This document shows, piece by piece, positions 54,758 to 63,728 of a stretch of 64,000 nt of DNA. A program made the position numbers and the translations under genes. Every line of letters starts with the position of its first letter. The first letter of the stretch is position 1. Below the pieces are notes generated by a model. That model saw only the letters and a list, made by a program, of their open reading frames with translations, searched no databases and was not told the DNA's origin. Source of the stretch: CAZDVK01 sp964508915 (lineage in GTDB: Bacteria; Pseudomonadota; Alphaproteobacteria; Paracaedibacterales; CAIULA01); assembly GCA_964508915.1 (NCBI GenBank), contig CAZDVK010000007.1:1-64000 (forward strand). Reading direction: 5' to 3'.

Positions 54758-55240
54758 TTAACCCTTTTTATATTTTAACTGTTTCATAAATTGCTGGCCC
54801 AAAATACAAAGCACGCCAACGACAATAGCACTGTCTGCTATATTAAAGGCTGGCCAATGATATTGGAATAGGTGAAAATCTAAAAAATCAACAACAGCGC
54901 CATAGGTAAAACGATCAATAACATTACTGAAGGCCCCCCCCAGAATAAGGCTGTAACAAATTTTTTCAATGAAGGATTCGCTTTTTGCTAAGGCATAAAC
55001 AAGCCATCCCATCAGCACAAAAGCCAGACAAATTAAAATAATACGCATCCAGGGTAGGTGACTTTGGAACATACCAAAACTAACGCCGGGGTTATACACC
55101 AGGGTTACATTAAAAAAAGGCGTTAGTTCTATTTTTTTTAAAACCGTCAAATATTGAACAGCAAAAACCTTCGTCATCTGGTCAATGACAAACACGATAA
55201 ACCCTATCCAAAAAGGCTGCTTATGATTTTTTAAACTCAT
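54758..55240 (-). CDS. lspA: Lipoprotein signal peptidase
   Basis: Aspartic protease of the inner membrane that removes signal peptides from prolipoproteins. 160 residues with four membrane segments. The catalytic Asp pair is visible: NVIDRFTYGAVVDFL near residue 108 and FNIADSAIVVG near 130. It precedes a lipoprotein gene by 8 nt. Confidence 0.95.
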   Translation of the reverse strand: MSLKNHKQPFWIGFIVFVIDQMTKVFAVQYLTVLKKIELTPFFNVTLVYNPGVSFGMFQSHLPWMRIILICLAFVLMGWLVYALAKSESFIEKICYSLILGGAFSNVIDRFTYGAVVDFLDFHLFQYHWPAFNIADSAIVVGVLCILGQQFMKQLKYKKG

Positions 55241-55294
55241 AAGAAAACCCTTACCATAAAAAGGATTTTTTTTCTACTTAGGTTACGTGAGGAT

Positions 55295-56221
55295 TTATAC
55301 TTTTGCCAGAACCGTCACAACCATACCTGACGCATCGGGTATAAATTCTACGTCTGAAAAGCCCACTTTCTTTAGGGTTTCGCTTATGGTTTCCAAAGTT
55401 TCAGGGACCTCTTCAGGGGCATGAATAATTTCAGAAAATAAAATGTTTTGAAGCCGTAGCATTTTAGGGTCAATAACATCCATATTCCATGTGGACCCCT
55501 TAGACTGATCTGGTGAGGGTGTTAAAAAACTTGTTACAAAAACACCACCTGGCTTTAGTGCTTTAAAGCAGCAAGAAAATTTTTCTTCTAATGATGCTTG
55601 CCCTTTTTCTTGCACATTCCAACCTTGATGAACCATCACATGATATTCTTTTGATACATCCAAAGAAACTGTGTCGGCCTGAATTAGCGTAATAACTGTT
55701 GATAGATTATTTTCTATAGCCCAGCTTGCTGCTGTTGACAGTGATTCAAAATCAGAATCAATGCCAAAAAGCTGAAAGTTTTTCAAAGTTCCGTAATCAA
55801 GGGTTAACATGTCCCCCATGACACCGCAGGGTGATGCAGCAATAGCAATATTTTCTTGAAGGATGCTTTGTAAAAATTCTTGAATTATTTTATAGCTATG
55901 TCTTTTTGCCAAAGTAATGGGAAGGGAATCTAAAATTCTTTGTTCTAAAGTATTTGAGATTTGTTGGTTTGCATAACGGCGCATCACATAGTCGTACCAA
56001 AAACCATTAAGACGCCTGTTTTGAAGCCAAAAGCGGCCCAAAGAAAAAGCCATCAGGTCGTCTAGCAAATCAAGATGTTCTTTCAGTTCAAATTCAGATA
56101 CCTGTCGATCGCTAACCAATCGGGCCCTGGTAACAGTATAAATTTGCTGAGCATCCACAAACTGAGAATCATGTTCATGCGTTAATAATGGATCAATATC
56201 GAATTTGCGAACGGTATTCAC
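55295..56221 (-). CDS. SAM-dependent methyltransferase (BioC/NDUFAF5-like)
   Basis: Start at GTG 56221, which overlaps the stop of the upstream synthase (GTGA); a TTG 15 nt upstream is less likely. About 308 residues. The N-terminal 100 residues are helical and resemble methyltransferases that act on complex I or biotin precursors; a SAM-type core follows with LGIDSDFESLS near 145 and KPGGVFVTSFL near 223. The classical GxGxG motif is degenerate (ASPCGVMGDMLTLD), so activity is uncertain. Confidence 0.7.
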   Translation of the reverse strand: MNTVRKFDIDPLLTHEHDSQFVDAQQIYTVTRARLVSDRQVSEFELKEHLDLLDDLMAFSLGRFWLQNRRLNGFWYDYVMRRYANQQISNTLEQRILDSLPITLAKRHSYKIIQEFLQSILQENIAIAASPCGVMGDMLTLDYGTLKNFQLFGIDSDFESLSTAASWAIENNLSTVITLIQADTVSLDVSKEYHVMVHQGWNVQEKGQASLEEKFSCCFKALKPGGVFVTSFLTPSPDQSKGSTWNMDVIDPKMLRLQNILFSEIIHAPEEVPETLETISETLKKVGFSDVEFIPDASGMVVTVLAKV

Positions 56222-57153
56222 GTAAAGGCCTCCCAATCAACTTTTTGCGCTTTTAAAGTCATAACAATATGATGAGGCGGTGGTGCCATAAATGTCAACG
56301 GGGAACCATCAAGATCTGAAAAAGTTATAGAACGTGCATGTAAATGCAAGCTTTCTTGTGGAAAATGGCTTCCGTATTTTCCATCACCCAATATGGGGTG
56401 CCCTATGAATGCACAGTGAACACGAAGCTGATGCGTTCGCCCAGTTTTAGGTGACAATTCTAACCAGGTTAAATTTTTAGGTCTTAAAGATTTCATAATT
56501 CTGTAATCAGTAATGGCTGTTCTTCCTTCTTTTGTATCTACAACCATTTTTTCTTTTTGATGATGCATTCCCTTGGCGATAGGGGCTTTGATCGTATCCT
56601 GATTTGGTTGGGGAATACCTTCAACGATAGCCCAATACACTTTTCGCACCAGGTTTTTTTTAAAACATTCAGCCAAATGGGTTGCCATTTTTAAGGTTTT
56701 GGCTACAACAAACACGCCTGTTGTATCACGGTCTAAACGATGAACCAGGCGGTATGCTTTGCCACGACCATAAGCTTGCAGCATGCCATCTAAATGTCGT
56801 TCTGTTTTAGTTCCCCCTTGCGCCGCCAACCCGTAAGGTTTGTTAAGAACGCAAATATGTTCGTCTTCCCAAATAATTAAAGATTCTAAATATTCCAAGT
56901 CTTCAGGGGTATAATAAAAGTCTTTTTTAGGGGCAACATGATGTTCTTGAGAATTTAAAACTTCTTCAAAATGTTTATGAACCGTCACAACGTCTTGATC
57001 TGTAACTCGGGTGGAAGATTTTGCCTTTTTTCCATTCACCAAAATGTGACCCAGACGCAAACTCTTTTCAATATATCCCTGTGTTGCTTTGGGGTATTGT
57101 CGTCGAATCCACCGATCTAGGCGGGTTGTGACCCCTGCCTCAAGTTCAGTCAT
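56218..57153 (-). CDS. rluC: RluC-type 23S rRNA pseudouridine synthase
   Basis: S4 domain at residues 10-55 (RLDRWIRRQYP...GHILVNGKKAKSSTRV), then the RluA-type catalytic domain with HRLDRDTTGVFVVAK near residue 142 (catalytic Asp) and the closing KTGRTHQLRVHCAFIGHPILGD. 311 residues. Overlaps the popZ gene by 4 nt at its 5' end and the methyltransferase at its 3' end. RluC versus RluD specificity is not certain. Confidence 0.92.
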   Translation of the reverse strand: MTELEAGVTTRLDRWIRRQYPKATQGYIEKSLRLGHILVNGKKAKSSTRVTDQDVVTVHKHFEEVLNSQEHHVAPKKDFYYTPEDLEYLESLIIWEDEHICVLNKPYGLAAQGGTKTERHLDGMLQAYGRGKAYRLVHRLDRDTTGVFVVAKTLKMATHLAECFKKNLVRKVYWAIVEGIPQPNQDTIKAPIAKGMHHQKEKMVVDTKEGRTAITDYRIMKSLRPKNLTWLELSPKTGRTHQLRVHCAFIGHPILGDGKYGSHFPQESLHLHARSITFSDLDGSPLTFMAPPPHHIVMTLKAQKVDWEAFT

Positions 57154-57698
57154 GAACGACCTGTTAGGCGTTGAATTTCCTTTTGAACTAGGTTTTCAAC
57201 AATCCCTGGCATATTTTTATCTAGCCATTGTTGAATCATATCCTGTGTCATTTTCCGAAAAACTTGATCCAAATTTAACCCTGCCCCGCTGGAAACAGGA
57301 GGTTCCTGAGACGGAGCAGATGTTTTACGCACTGTCTCAGATAATTTATCAAAAGGGTTTCCCGCAGGTTGAGGATATTCGGATTTTGTCTCTTGTGGGC
57401 GAAGGGGTTCATAAGCTTGGCGATCTGCGTAAGGAACATTCTGTTTTTCACGCGGCACTTCAAAAGCACTTGTTAAACGAACCACATCGGGCGACTTAGC
57501 CGCATAAGCATGAGGGGTTGCATCTGGTTCCAAGTGAACATATGGAGATGCCGATGCCGGAGCCTCAACAGGCTTTTGCTGTTGATGATCATCCATTACA
57601 ACGGTTTCTTGGCCATCGCCAGACACATAGCGGCGGATGGATGCAAGGATTTCATCCATGGTCATATCCTCTTCTTGACGTCGATTCGCATTATTCAT
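57150..57698 (-). CDS. popZ: Polar organising protein PopZ (DUF2497)
   Basis: 182 residues. The short conserved N-terminal helix (MTMDEILASIRRYVSG, about 12-27) binds client proteins, the middle is Pro/Glu-rich and disordered, and the C-terminal helices (LDQVFRKMTQDMIQQWLDKNMPGIVENLVQKEIQRL) drive assembly. In Caulobacter, PopZ forms a polar matrix that anchors ParB-parS; here parA, parB and parS lie in the same window at 16.7-18.1 kb. Co-translated with the RluC-type synthase gene. Confidence 0.85.
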   Translation of the reverse strand: MNNANRRQEEDMTMDEILASIRRYVSGDGQETVVMDDHQQQKPVEAPASASPYVHLEPDATPHAYAAKSPDVVRLTSAFEVPREKQNVPYADRQAYEPLRPQETKSEYPQPAGNPFDKLSETVRKTSAPSQEPPVSSGAGLNLDQVFRKMTQDMIQQWLDKNMPGIVENLVQKEIQRLTGRS

Positions 57699-57718
57699 CC
57701 AAAATCCCCACGTTTATT

Positions 57719-59188
57719 TTAAAACTTATACCGTGTTTCTTCATAATGAGCTTGAGGATTAAAATAATCAACAGCCAGCTTTAGATTCTGAGCATTTAAA
57801 AAGCCCATGAGAGACAACACTTGGAAAACGGCATATTGATAACTTTTAACCGCATTGATTTTGCTTAATTTAGCATCTAACAAAGCAGCCTGAGCGTTCA
57901 AAACATCAAGCAATACTTTTGTCCCAACGTTCATTTCTTGCTGAGTTCCTTCTAAGCTGATCTCACAGGCTTTGACCTGCTTTTCATAGTTATCAATATT
58001 GTTTTTGGCCGACAACATATTTTGCCAGGCCTCTACCAACTGTTCAACAACTTGAAGGCGTGTTTTTTCAACAGCGACACGCTTGGCAACAGCTACTTCG
58101 TGTGCTTGACGTTTTTTTGATCGAATGCTTCCACCTTCGTACAAAGGAATAGATGCTGATACCATAAGCTGATTGTTTGTTTGGAAATCTCGAGAATTCA
58201 AAGTATTTGAATAGCCTGTTGGGGTTGTTTTGCCTAAGGTTTCATCACGCGTTGAACTGGCCTGCATATCTATTTTGGGAAGCAAACCTGAACCAATTTG
58301 TTCTGTCTCCGCTTGTTTTGCCGCATGTGCGTACTGGGCCTGAATAACATCAGGGTTTTTATCCTTAGCCGTTATTGTTGCTGACTCAAGGTCCGCTGGA
58401 AGGCCGCTCGGCAAACTTATAGGTGCCAGTGCCGCCGTAGGCTGGATACCTGTAATTTGCAAAAATTTGGCCTTTAAGCCTTCATGCTGGGCTAACGCCA
58501 CCTGAAGTCTGGCATCAGCGTCAGCCAGTTTAGCTTCCGCATTGGCAACTTGGGTTATGGTTTCTTCACCAATTCGGTGTTTTTCTTGCGCTGATTCGTA
58601 ATTCCGCTTTAAAGCTTGCTTATTCGCTTCAAGTTGTTCAATTTCAGATTTTTTAGCAGCCAGTTCCAAATAAGTTTGAATTACGTTTAAGAAAAGCTTT
58701 TGCTCTAGTGCTGCTAACTGCGCCCAAAGGCCTTTAATGTTGTGATCGGCCACTTCCAATGTTGCCAACGTACCGCCGCCTTGGTACAAATTCTGCCTTA
58801 GAACCACCCCACCACTTCGCTTGTTTGATGTAGACCCAGAGGTTGGGGCAGAGGTATTATCTCCACTCTTTTGGTTGCCAGAATTAATACTTTGACTTCC
58901 TGTCATGCTTCCCTGCAAGTCAACAGTAGGACGGAACCCAGCAGCTGCTTGCACAGTGTCTTCGTGGGAGGCAAAAACATTTTGCCTGGCTTCTTTTAAT
59001 TCCGGATTGTTTATATAAGCCGCCTTCAAGGCATCCTCGAGTGTCAGCGCATGAGGAGCGGCTTTTGTGTCCGGCTTAAAAACAGTTTGCTGAACAGTGG
59101 CAGACTCTGATGATGTTGTTGTTGCAGGTATGGCTGCTGAGGTAAGAAGAATAGATGTAAAAGCAAGTAAACCGAAGCGCATAAGCAA
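57719..59188 (-). CDS. tolC: TolC-family outer-membrane efflux protein
   Basis: Trimeric outer-membrane channel for type I secretion or drug efflux. 489 residues with a signal peptide (1-24), a long helical coiled region (LEDALKAAYINNPELKEARQNV..., EQKLFLNVIQTYLELAAKKSEIEQL), and two tandem TolC repeats. The Ser/Thr/Gly-rich insertion near residue 95-120 (QSINSGNQKSGDNTS) is expected in a loop. Upstream start region has no close gene. Confidence 0.93.
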   Translation of the reverse strand: MLMRFGLLAFTSILLTSAAIPATTTSSESATVQQTVFKPDTKAAPHALTLEDALKAAYINNPELKEARQNVFASHEDTVQAAAGFRPTVDLQGSMTGSQSINSGNQKSGDNTSAPTSGSTSNKRSGGVVLRQNLYQGGGTLATLEVADHNIKGLWAQLAALEQKLFLNVIQTYLELAAKKSEIEQLEANKQALKRNYESAQEKHRIGEETITQVANAEAKLADADARLQVALAQHEGLKAKFLQITGIQPTAALAPISLPSGLPADLESATITAKDKNPDVIQAQYAHAAKQAETEQIGSGLLPKIDMQASSTRDETLGKTTPTGYSNTLNSRDFQTNNQLMVSASIPLYEGGSIRSKKRQAHEVAVAKRVAVEKTRLQVVEQLVEAWQNMLSAKNNIDNYEKQVKACEISLEGTQQEMNVGTKVLLDVLNAQAALLDAKLSKINAVKSYQYAVFQVLSLMGFLNAQNLKLAVDYFNPQAHYEETRYKF

Positions 59189-59321
59189 AACCTTTTTATT
59201 TTTGACTAGGCATTATGTTAGTATGCTGCTTTAATTTCGACAAGTAAAATTCATTAATTCGCAAGAAGCGACCTTATCAAATAATTTGTGTATCGGTTTT
59301 TAAACCCCCCAAAAAATCATT

Positions 59322-60194
59322 CTAAAAAAGCATGGCTAGAAACAAGAAAAATAAATAAAAAATAGACAATGTAAAGAAATGCAGGGGTCGCAGTTTTTCC
59401 AAAACCAATAGAAAAGAACCGCCTAGAAAAAGTATATTTAATATGCTTGCGCAAACTACATAAAACAAAGACGTAACTTTTAAATAATAAGGGCCATAGG
59501 CTGATAAACACGTTAGTAAGGTGTAGGCAACAATATTCTTAAGGGTTTTTGATTGGCTTCGAACGCAAGGAAGCATAGGGATGCGCGCTTGGTTATAATC
59601 ATCAATAAGCAGCATGGCCAACGACCAAAAATGGGGCGGCGTCCACAGTAAAATAATTAAACATAAGCTCCAAGCTTCTAAAGGTGCTGCATGCGCTACA
59701 GAAGCCCACCCAATAACAGGGGGCAACGCCCCAGCCAGGCCACCGATGACAATATTTTGAGGGGTTCTGGGCTTTAGGTAAAAGGTATAAACAACAACGT
59801 AAAAAAATATGGTAAAAGCCAATAACAAAGCGGCAATAAAATGAACGGCCACAGCCATCACCAGAACCGACGCTCCGCTTAGAATTAAACCAAAGGCCAA
59901 AGCAGAGTCCCCATGGATAACGCCCCGCACAAGGGGGCGATTTTGCGTGCGTTTCATGAGAGAGTCTGTCTTTTGTTCAGCCCACATGTTTAAGCACCCG
60001 GCAGCCCCCGCACCAACAGACAAACACAATAGGGAAACCATAGCAATTAGGGGGTGAATATGACCTGGCGCCAAATACAAACCACACGCACCTGTAAAAA
60101 CAACCAACGACATAACGCGTGGTTTTAGAAGCTGCCAGTAATCGGCTACTGTTGCTGTAACTGCAGGTGATGAATGGGCAAAAACTTTTGACAA
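59322..60194 (-). CDS. ctaB: Protohaem IX farnesyltransferase (haem O synthase)
   Basis: Integral membrane prenyltransferase making haem O for cytochrome oxidase. 290 residues with eight or more hydrophobic segments. The Asp-rich and substrate motifs NMWAEQKTDSLMKRTQNRPLVRG (about residues 68-90) are typical, as is LWTPPHFWSLAML near 185. Fits with the SCO and cytochrome c genes at the left end. The family also includes CyoE for quinol oxidase. Confidence 0.93.
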   Translation of the reverse strand: MSKVFAHSSPAVTATVADYWQLLKPRVMSLVVFTGACGLYLAPGHIHPLIAMVSLLCLSVGAGAAGCLNMWAEQKTDSLMKRTQNRPLVRGVIHGDSALAFGLILSGASVLVMAVAVHFIAALLLAFTIFFYVVVYTFYLKPRTPQNIVIGGLAGALPPVIGWASVAHAAPLEAWSLCLIILLWTPPHFWSLAMLLIDDYNQARIPMLPCVRSQSKTLKNIVAYTLLTCLSAYGPYYLKVTSLFYVVCASILNILFLGGSFLLVLEKLRPLHFFTLSIFYLFFLFLAMLF

Positions 60195-60296
60195 AAGATT
60201 AAAACTAACCGAGTTTTTATTTTTTCTATTCTGGCATTTTGGCCAAAAATTTTAAATATGGTAAGAAAAAAATAGGTAATCTGCTTGAAATTCTTA

Positions 60297-60551
60297 TTAA
60301 GACCCAACAATTTTCTTTTTGGGTGGGGCGCTTAAAGATGTTTCCAGCGACCTATGGATAGCCAGCGCACTTTCTGATGCGGCTTTATTTTCCATCAAAA
60401 CGCGTTCGTATATTTCTTCCCGATAAACGGTGACGTGTTCAGGGAATGAAAAACCAAGTTTTACGGTTTTTCCATGAACTTCAACAACTTTTATTTCAAT
60501 GTCATCGTTCACACGAATTGATTGACCGGGTTTTCTGGTTAAAAAAAGCAT
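60297..60551 (-). CDS. csrA: Carbon storage regulator CsrA
   Basis: Small RNA-binding translational regulator. 84 residues; the fold-defining start MLFLTRKPGQSIRVNDDIEIKVVEVHGKTVKLGF and the RNA-binding VTVYREEIYERV are intact, followed by a poorly conserved tail. It is divergent from the flagellar genes with 61-70 nt between, and in many bacteria CsrA controls flagellar and virulence genes, so it may act on this cluster (inference). Confidence 0.93.
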   Translation of the reverse strand: MLFLTRKPGQSIRVNDDIEIKVVEVHGKTVKLGFSFPEHVTVYREEIYERVLMENKAASESALAIHRSLETSLSAPPKKKIVGS

Positions 60552-60621
60552 AAAATTATCTAAATTTTAGTTAAATATTAACGTTTATGTATCACATTAA
60601 ACCTAGCAGGAGATGAAACAG

Positions 60622-60993
60622 GTGTCTACAGTCATGTCACTTTTTAATAATGGCTTGTCCACAATTATGCTTCAACGCCTTCAATGGCTTAATAAGCGGG
60701 GTCAAGTAATTACTGGCAACATTGCCCATGCGGAAATTCCGTCCATGGCCAGAAAAGAATTGCGGTCATTCAGGCATATTTTAAAAAATCAAAGCCATCT
60801 GAACAAAACACCATCCATTGATAACTCCATGCTGGCTTTTACACCCGATGACGTGTTGAAAACAAAATCTGAAATTTCCCGGGAAGTGGAAATGCTGGAA
60901 CTTGCCCATAATAATATTGAACATGACGCACTTATTAATATGGTTCGCAATTTTCATAAAATGATGCGAACCATCATCAGCCGGTCACAATAA
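60622..60993 (+). CDS. flgB: Flagellar basal-body rod protein FlgB
   Basis: Proximal rod subunit of the flagellum. The start GTG 60622 is chosen because AGGAG at 60608-60612 directly abuts the ATG at 60613 but lies nine bases before this GTG. About 123 residues, normal for FlgB. It contains the rod-protein N-terminal pattern LQWLNKRGQVITGNIAHAEIP and the C-terminal NMVRNFHKMMRTIIS. First gene of the unit flgB-flgC-small ORF-fliE. Confidence 0.88.
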   Translation: MSTVMSLFNNGLSTIMLQRLQWLNKRGQVITGNIAHAEIPSMARKELRSFRHILKNQSHLNKTPSIDNSMLAFTPDDVLKTKSEISREVEMLELAHNNIEHDALINMVRNFHKMMRTIISRSQ

Positions 60994-61004
60994 GGAGATA
61001 ACTC

Positions 61005-61430
61005 ATGAATAAAACATCCTTTTCACCGCTCCTTAGCGCCATGTACGTGTCGTCATCGGCTATGCAAACACAAAACCAACGTATACTGGTTATTTCTGAA
61101 AATTTAGCCCATGCAGGTATGCGTTCTAACCCTCAGAATCCGCCTTATCAAAGAAAAGTTCTTAGTTTTGAAAGCATTTACGACAAGAAGCTTCAAACAG
61201 AAATTGTTCGGGTCAAAAAAACAGGTTTTGATAAAACACCACCTACACGTATCTATAGCCCTGGTGACCCATCTGCTGACAGCGAAGGTTATGTTTTAGA
61301 AGCAAACGTCAAACCTTTCATCGAACTGGCAGACATGCGTGAAGCTGGCCGCAGCCAAGAAGCCAACTTACGTGCTTTTGAAAAAATTCTATCCATGATG
61401 CAAAACACCATTAGCCTATTAAAAAATTAA
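61005..61430 (+). CDS. flgC: Flagellar basal-body rod protein FlgC
   Basis: Second proximal rod subunit. 141 residues. The N-terminal segment SAMQTQNQRILVISENLAHAGM and PYQRKVLSFE near residue 48, DPSADSEGYVLEANV near 90, and the C-terminal SQEANLRAFEKILSMMQNTISLL match FlgC. Strong ribosome site AAGGAG. 11 nt after flgB. Confidence 0.92.
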   Translation: MNKTSFSPLLSAMYVSSSAMQTQNQRILVISENLAHAGMRSNPQNPPYQRKVLSFESIYDKKLQTEIVRVKKTGFDKTPPTRIYSPGDPSADSEGYVLEANVKPFIELADMREAGRSQEANLRAFEKILSMMQNTISLLKN

Positions 61431-61442
61431 AGGGGAACATAA

Positions 61443-61670
61443 ATGAAAATTGAAGGTTCACAATCATCATATGCTTTAAAATCACAAGCGGCAGCGCTTA
61501 ATAAAACCGTTTCTCATGCAGACCAAGCTGCATCCAATTTTACAGCACTTTTAAATCAGGTGGGTGATCAACAAAAAACCGGTGATTATTCACCGTCTGC
61601 CCTCGATTCATCATCACTTTTTAATATGGATGGTGAACAAAAAGATAATCGTGGAGGCATTCTTGTCTGA
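61443..61670 (+). CDS. Small protein between flgC and fliE, unknown
   Basis: 75 residues, starting 12 nt after flgC with AAAGGGG upstream. Polar, Ser/Gln/Asn/Asp-rich and probably disordered (KIEGSQSSYALKSQAAAL...NFTALLNQVGDQQ). It overlaps the start of fliE by 8 nt, so it is translationally coupled to it. Its first half faintly resembles the N terminus of FliE (a NFTALLNQ-like run), so it may be a split-off FliE N-terminal part or an accessory flagellar protein. Confidence 0.55.
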   Translation: MKIEGSQSSYALKSQAAALNKTVSHADQAASNFTALLNQVGDQQKTGDYSPSALDSSSLFNMDGEQKDNRGGILV

Positions 61671-62004
61671 CGTAAAAATTCACCAATCGCTGATTCAAAA
61701 CTTTAATAAAACTGCTGAATCTTTGCATGTTCAAAACTATGACCAAGAATTCATGAAAGTTTTGCAAGCAAATGGGGCGTCACTGGAAACACGGCTTGTT
61801 GATTTTTTCAAAGGGCAATTTGATCATTTTGTAAACCAGGCTCATTTCGTGGAAGGAAAAGCCCAACAGTATGCACGCGGTGAAGAAAATATTGAAAACG
61901 TAACGCCTTTAATTAGCCAATTAACAGTGGAGGTTGAGGCTTTCAAAGCTATCGTTGATGCTTTGGCTAGCGTTCCAAGAACATTAACCAGCATTCAAAT
62001 GTAG
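61663..62004 (+). CDS. fliE: Flagellar hook-basal body protein FliE
   Basis: MS-ring to rod junction protein. The start is TTG 61663 because GTGGAGG lies directly upstream at good spacing; a longer frame from 61564 reads through unrelated residues. 113 residues. The C-terminal two thirds fit FliE: FVNQAHFVEGKAQQYARGEENIENVTPLISQLTVEVEAFKAIVDAL... ending TSIQM, where typical FliE ends with a similar helix and MxM/QV. The N-terminal part is short and divergent, which keeps the confidence moderate. Confidence 0.72.
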   Translation: MSDVKIHQSLIQNFNKTAESLHVQNYDQEFMKVLQANGASLETRLVDFFKGQFDHFVNQAHFVEGKAQQYARGEENIENVTPLISQLTVEVEAFKAIVDALASVPRTLTSIQM

Positions 62005-62007
62005 TTT

Positions 62008-62751
62008 TCAATCAACCAGTTTTTTTAAGTTAATATTTTTGGCCTTTAAGCTTTCTAGCCATTTCATAACTTCGTCAAATAGTGAATCATTTACATGAAT
62101 CGTGATCGTGGCGTGGCCTATGGTTTTTGACATATTTTCTGCCATTTCTAGTTTTTTCTTCACCATGATTTCATCATCTTTTTGGGTAATCAGAAAATGA
62201 CCAACCAAACAATTTGTTTTTGTTTCTGAACAAATTTTGTCAGCATTGATGTGGGGCTCTGGAAAAACCACAAGAAAATTTTCTTTCGCTGCATATTCCA
62301 ACGTAGGCCTTAGGGTTTTTTCATCACCATAATAACCGTAACTAAGAAGAAACCCCTTAACAGGTGGCCCCAATTTTTTCCAAGGGGCAAGGCGTTCAGC
62401 ATCCGCTGTATCTTGAAACAAAATTGAATTATTCAAACCTTCCATAGGGGCTGGCACAACAAGCGTTACCAATAATTGGTGGCCACTTGTCATGGCCATA
62501 CTTGTGGCAGATGGAATAATTTTTTCATAATCGGCAAAGGCAATGACGACATCACTGTTTAAAACACGAATGCGTTCTTCTGTTTTGGGTGTGAACCCCA
62601 CATTGGCAATGATTACGGTTATTGTCGGGGCTTGGTTTTTTAAAGGACTTTTTGGAATTTCTACTTTAAATCGCTCTAACGGTTTTTCAGGAATGACTTC
62701 ACTGGCACAGGCGCTTGCCACAAAAAGAAGGTAAATAAAAATGCGAATCAT
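62008..62751 (-). CDS. Divergent polysaccharide deacetylase (YibQ/DUF610)
   Basis: 247 residues with a signal peptide at 1-16. The core TITVIIANVGFTPKTEERIRVLNSDVVIAFADY matches the start of YibQ domains, where it normally reads IAIIIDDLG; the usual Asp-Asp pair is replaced by Ala-Asn, so a metal-dependent activity is doubtful. LVTLVVPAPME follows the LLxxLPMEP pattern. In other bacteria this gene lies beside envC and gpmI, as here. Overlaps the next gene by 4 nt. Confidence 0.85.
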   Translation of the reverse strand: MIRIFIYLLFVASACASEVIPEKPLERFKVEIPKSPLKNQAPTITVIIANVGFTPKTEERIRVLNSDVVIAFADYEKIIPSATSMAMTSGHQLLVTLVVPAPMEGLNNSILFQDTADAERLAPWKKLGPPVKGFLLSYGYYGDEKTLRPTLEYAAKENFLVVFPEPHINADKICSETKTNCLVGHFLITQKDDEIMVKKKLEMAENMSKTIGHATITIHVNDSLFDEVMKWLESLKAKNINLKKLVD

Positions 62752-63728
62752 GACACAGTGTGTTTCAAGTATGGGGTTGGATCCAATGGCAATGCATTTT
62801 TATAAAGCTGAAGGCCAAGGGCAGGGCGGCTAGGTTCTGCCTTTTGTGCACCCAACTTCATTAATGATGGCATGCGCCCTATGGGTTCATTCACAAGAAT
62901 CTTTTCGCCTGCCTGGCAGTAAGTTGTTCCCAAGCCCCACACAACGGCATAAAAACTATCTTGCTGAATAACTACCACATGGCCGTAAGTGTCCACAGGT
63001 TCTGCGTAAATAACAGTTCCACCCCATGGTGAAATAACTAAGGAATCAGGGCGCGTTTGAAACGTGATGGCGTGAATGTTTTTTGGGTTGGGGGGGCATA
63101 AATCACCCACAACAGGTGTTAGTAATGCCGTTTCCTCATGACCAGATGATGCCATGGTAGCGGGTGATATTTTATCTAAGGTGGTAATAAGCTCGTCTAT
63201 ATTTTTATAAGGAATAGCATTTTTGTTCTTGGTTAATGGACGTGTTTTATTTCGTTCGTCCAACAACTGCCCTAATAACACCAGGGCATTTTCATAGGCA
63301 TGCTGTAAATCTTTTTTATATCCAACGGCATCACGGCTGTTTTTATGAATAGACACAATTTTTTTCACAATGGGGAAAATTTCTTGGTTCTTTTCATTTA
63401 GTTTCGGTATAAGCCGTTCTAAAACCATGTATGAATGAACTAAATCAGTCATAGATGCTGATGAAATTGCCATAAAAGCTGGTGAAAAATCTTGCCATAC
63501 TTTCATATTTTGAATGGCCATCACCATCTGATGTTGATGGGCAGATAGGTCACGATAAGCCTCTTTTTCCTGATCCACCACCGTGTCAGAAACTTTTTCA
63601 ACACGTAATAAGTCACGTTCTAAACTTTGCACCTGAATCGCTTGATTAATAAGGCGCTGTTGCAACGCTGGCTGTGACGCCATTAAGGGGCTGATAGCCA
63701 AGCACAGAAAAAAAAGTTTAATCATCAA
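62748..63728 (-). CDS. EnvC-like LytM-domain protein
   Basis: 326 residues: signal peptide at 1-17, a long coiled-coil (QSLERDLLRVEKVSDTVVDQEKEAY...), and a C-terminal LytM (M23) domain (LVISPWGGTVIYAEPVDTYGHVVVIQQDSFYAVVWGLG). The zinc-binding His residues of active endopeptidases are missing, as in EnvC, so it is an activator of amidases rather than an enzyme. Likely partner of FtsEX at 20.6-22.3 kb in septal wall splitting. Confidence 0.88.
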   Translation of the reverse strand: MMIKLFFLCLAISPLMASQPALQQRLINQAIQVQSLERDLLRVEKVSDTVVDQEKEAYRDLSAHQHQMVMAIQNMKVWQDFSPAFMAISSASMTDLVHSYMVLERLIPKLNEKNQEIFPIVKKIVSIHKNSRDAVGYKKDLQHAYENALVLLGQLLDERNKTRPLTKNKNAIPYKNIDELITTLDKISPATMASSGHEETALLTPVVGDLCPPNPKNIHAITFQTRPDSLVISPWGGTVIYAEPVDTYGHVVVIQQDSFYAVVWGLGTTYCQAGEKILVNEPIGRMPSLMKLGAQKAEPSRPALGLQLYKNALPLDPTPYLKHTVS

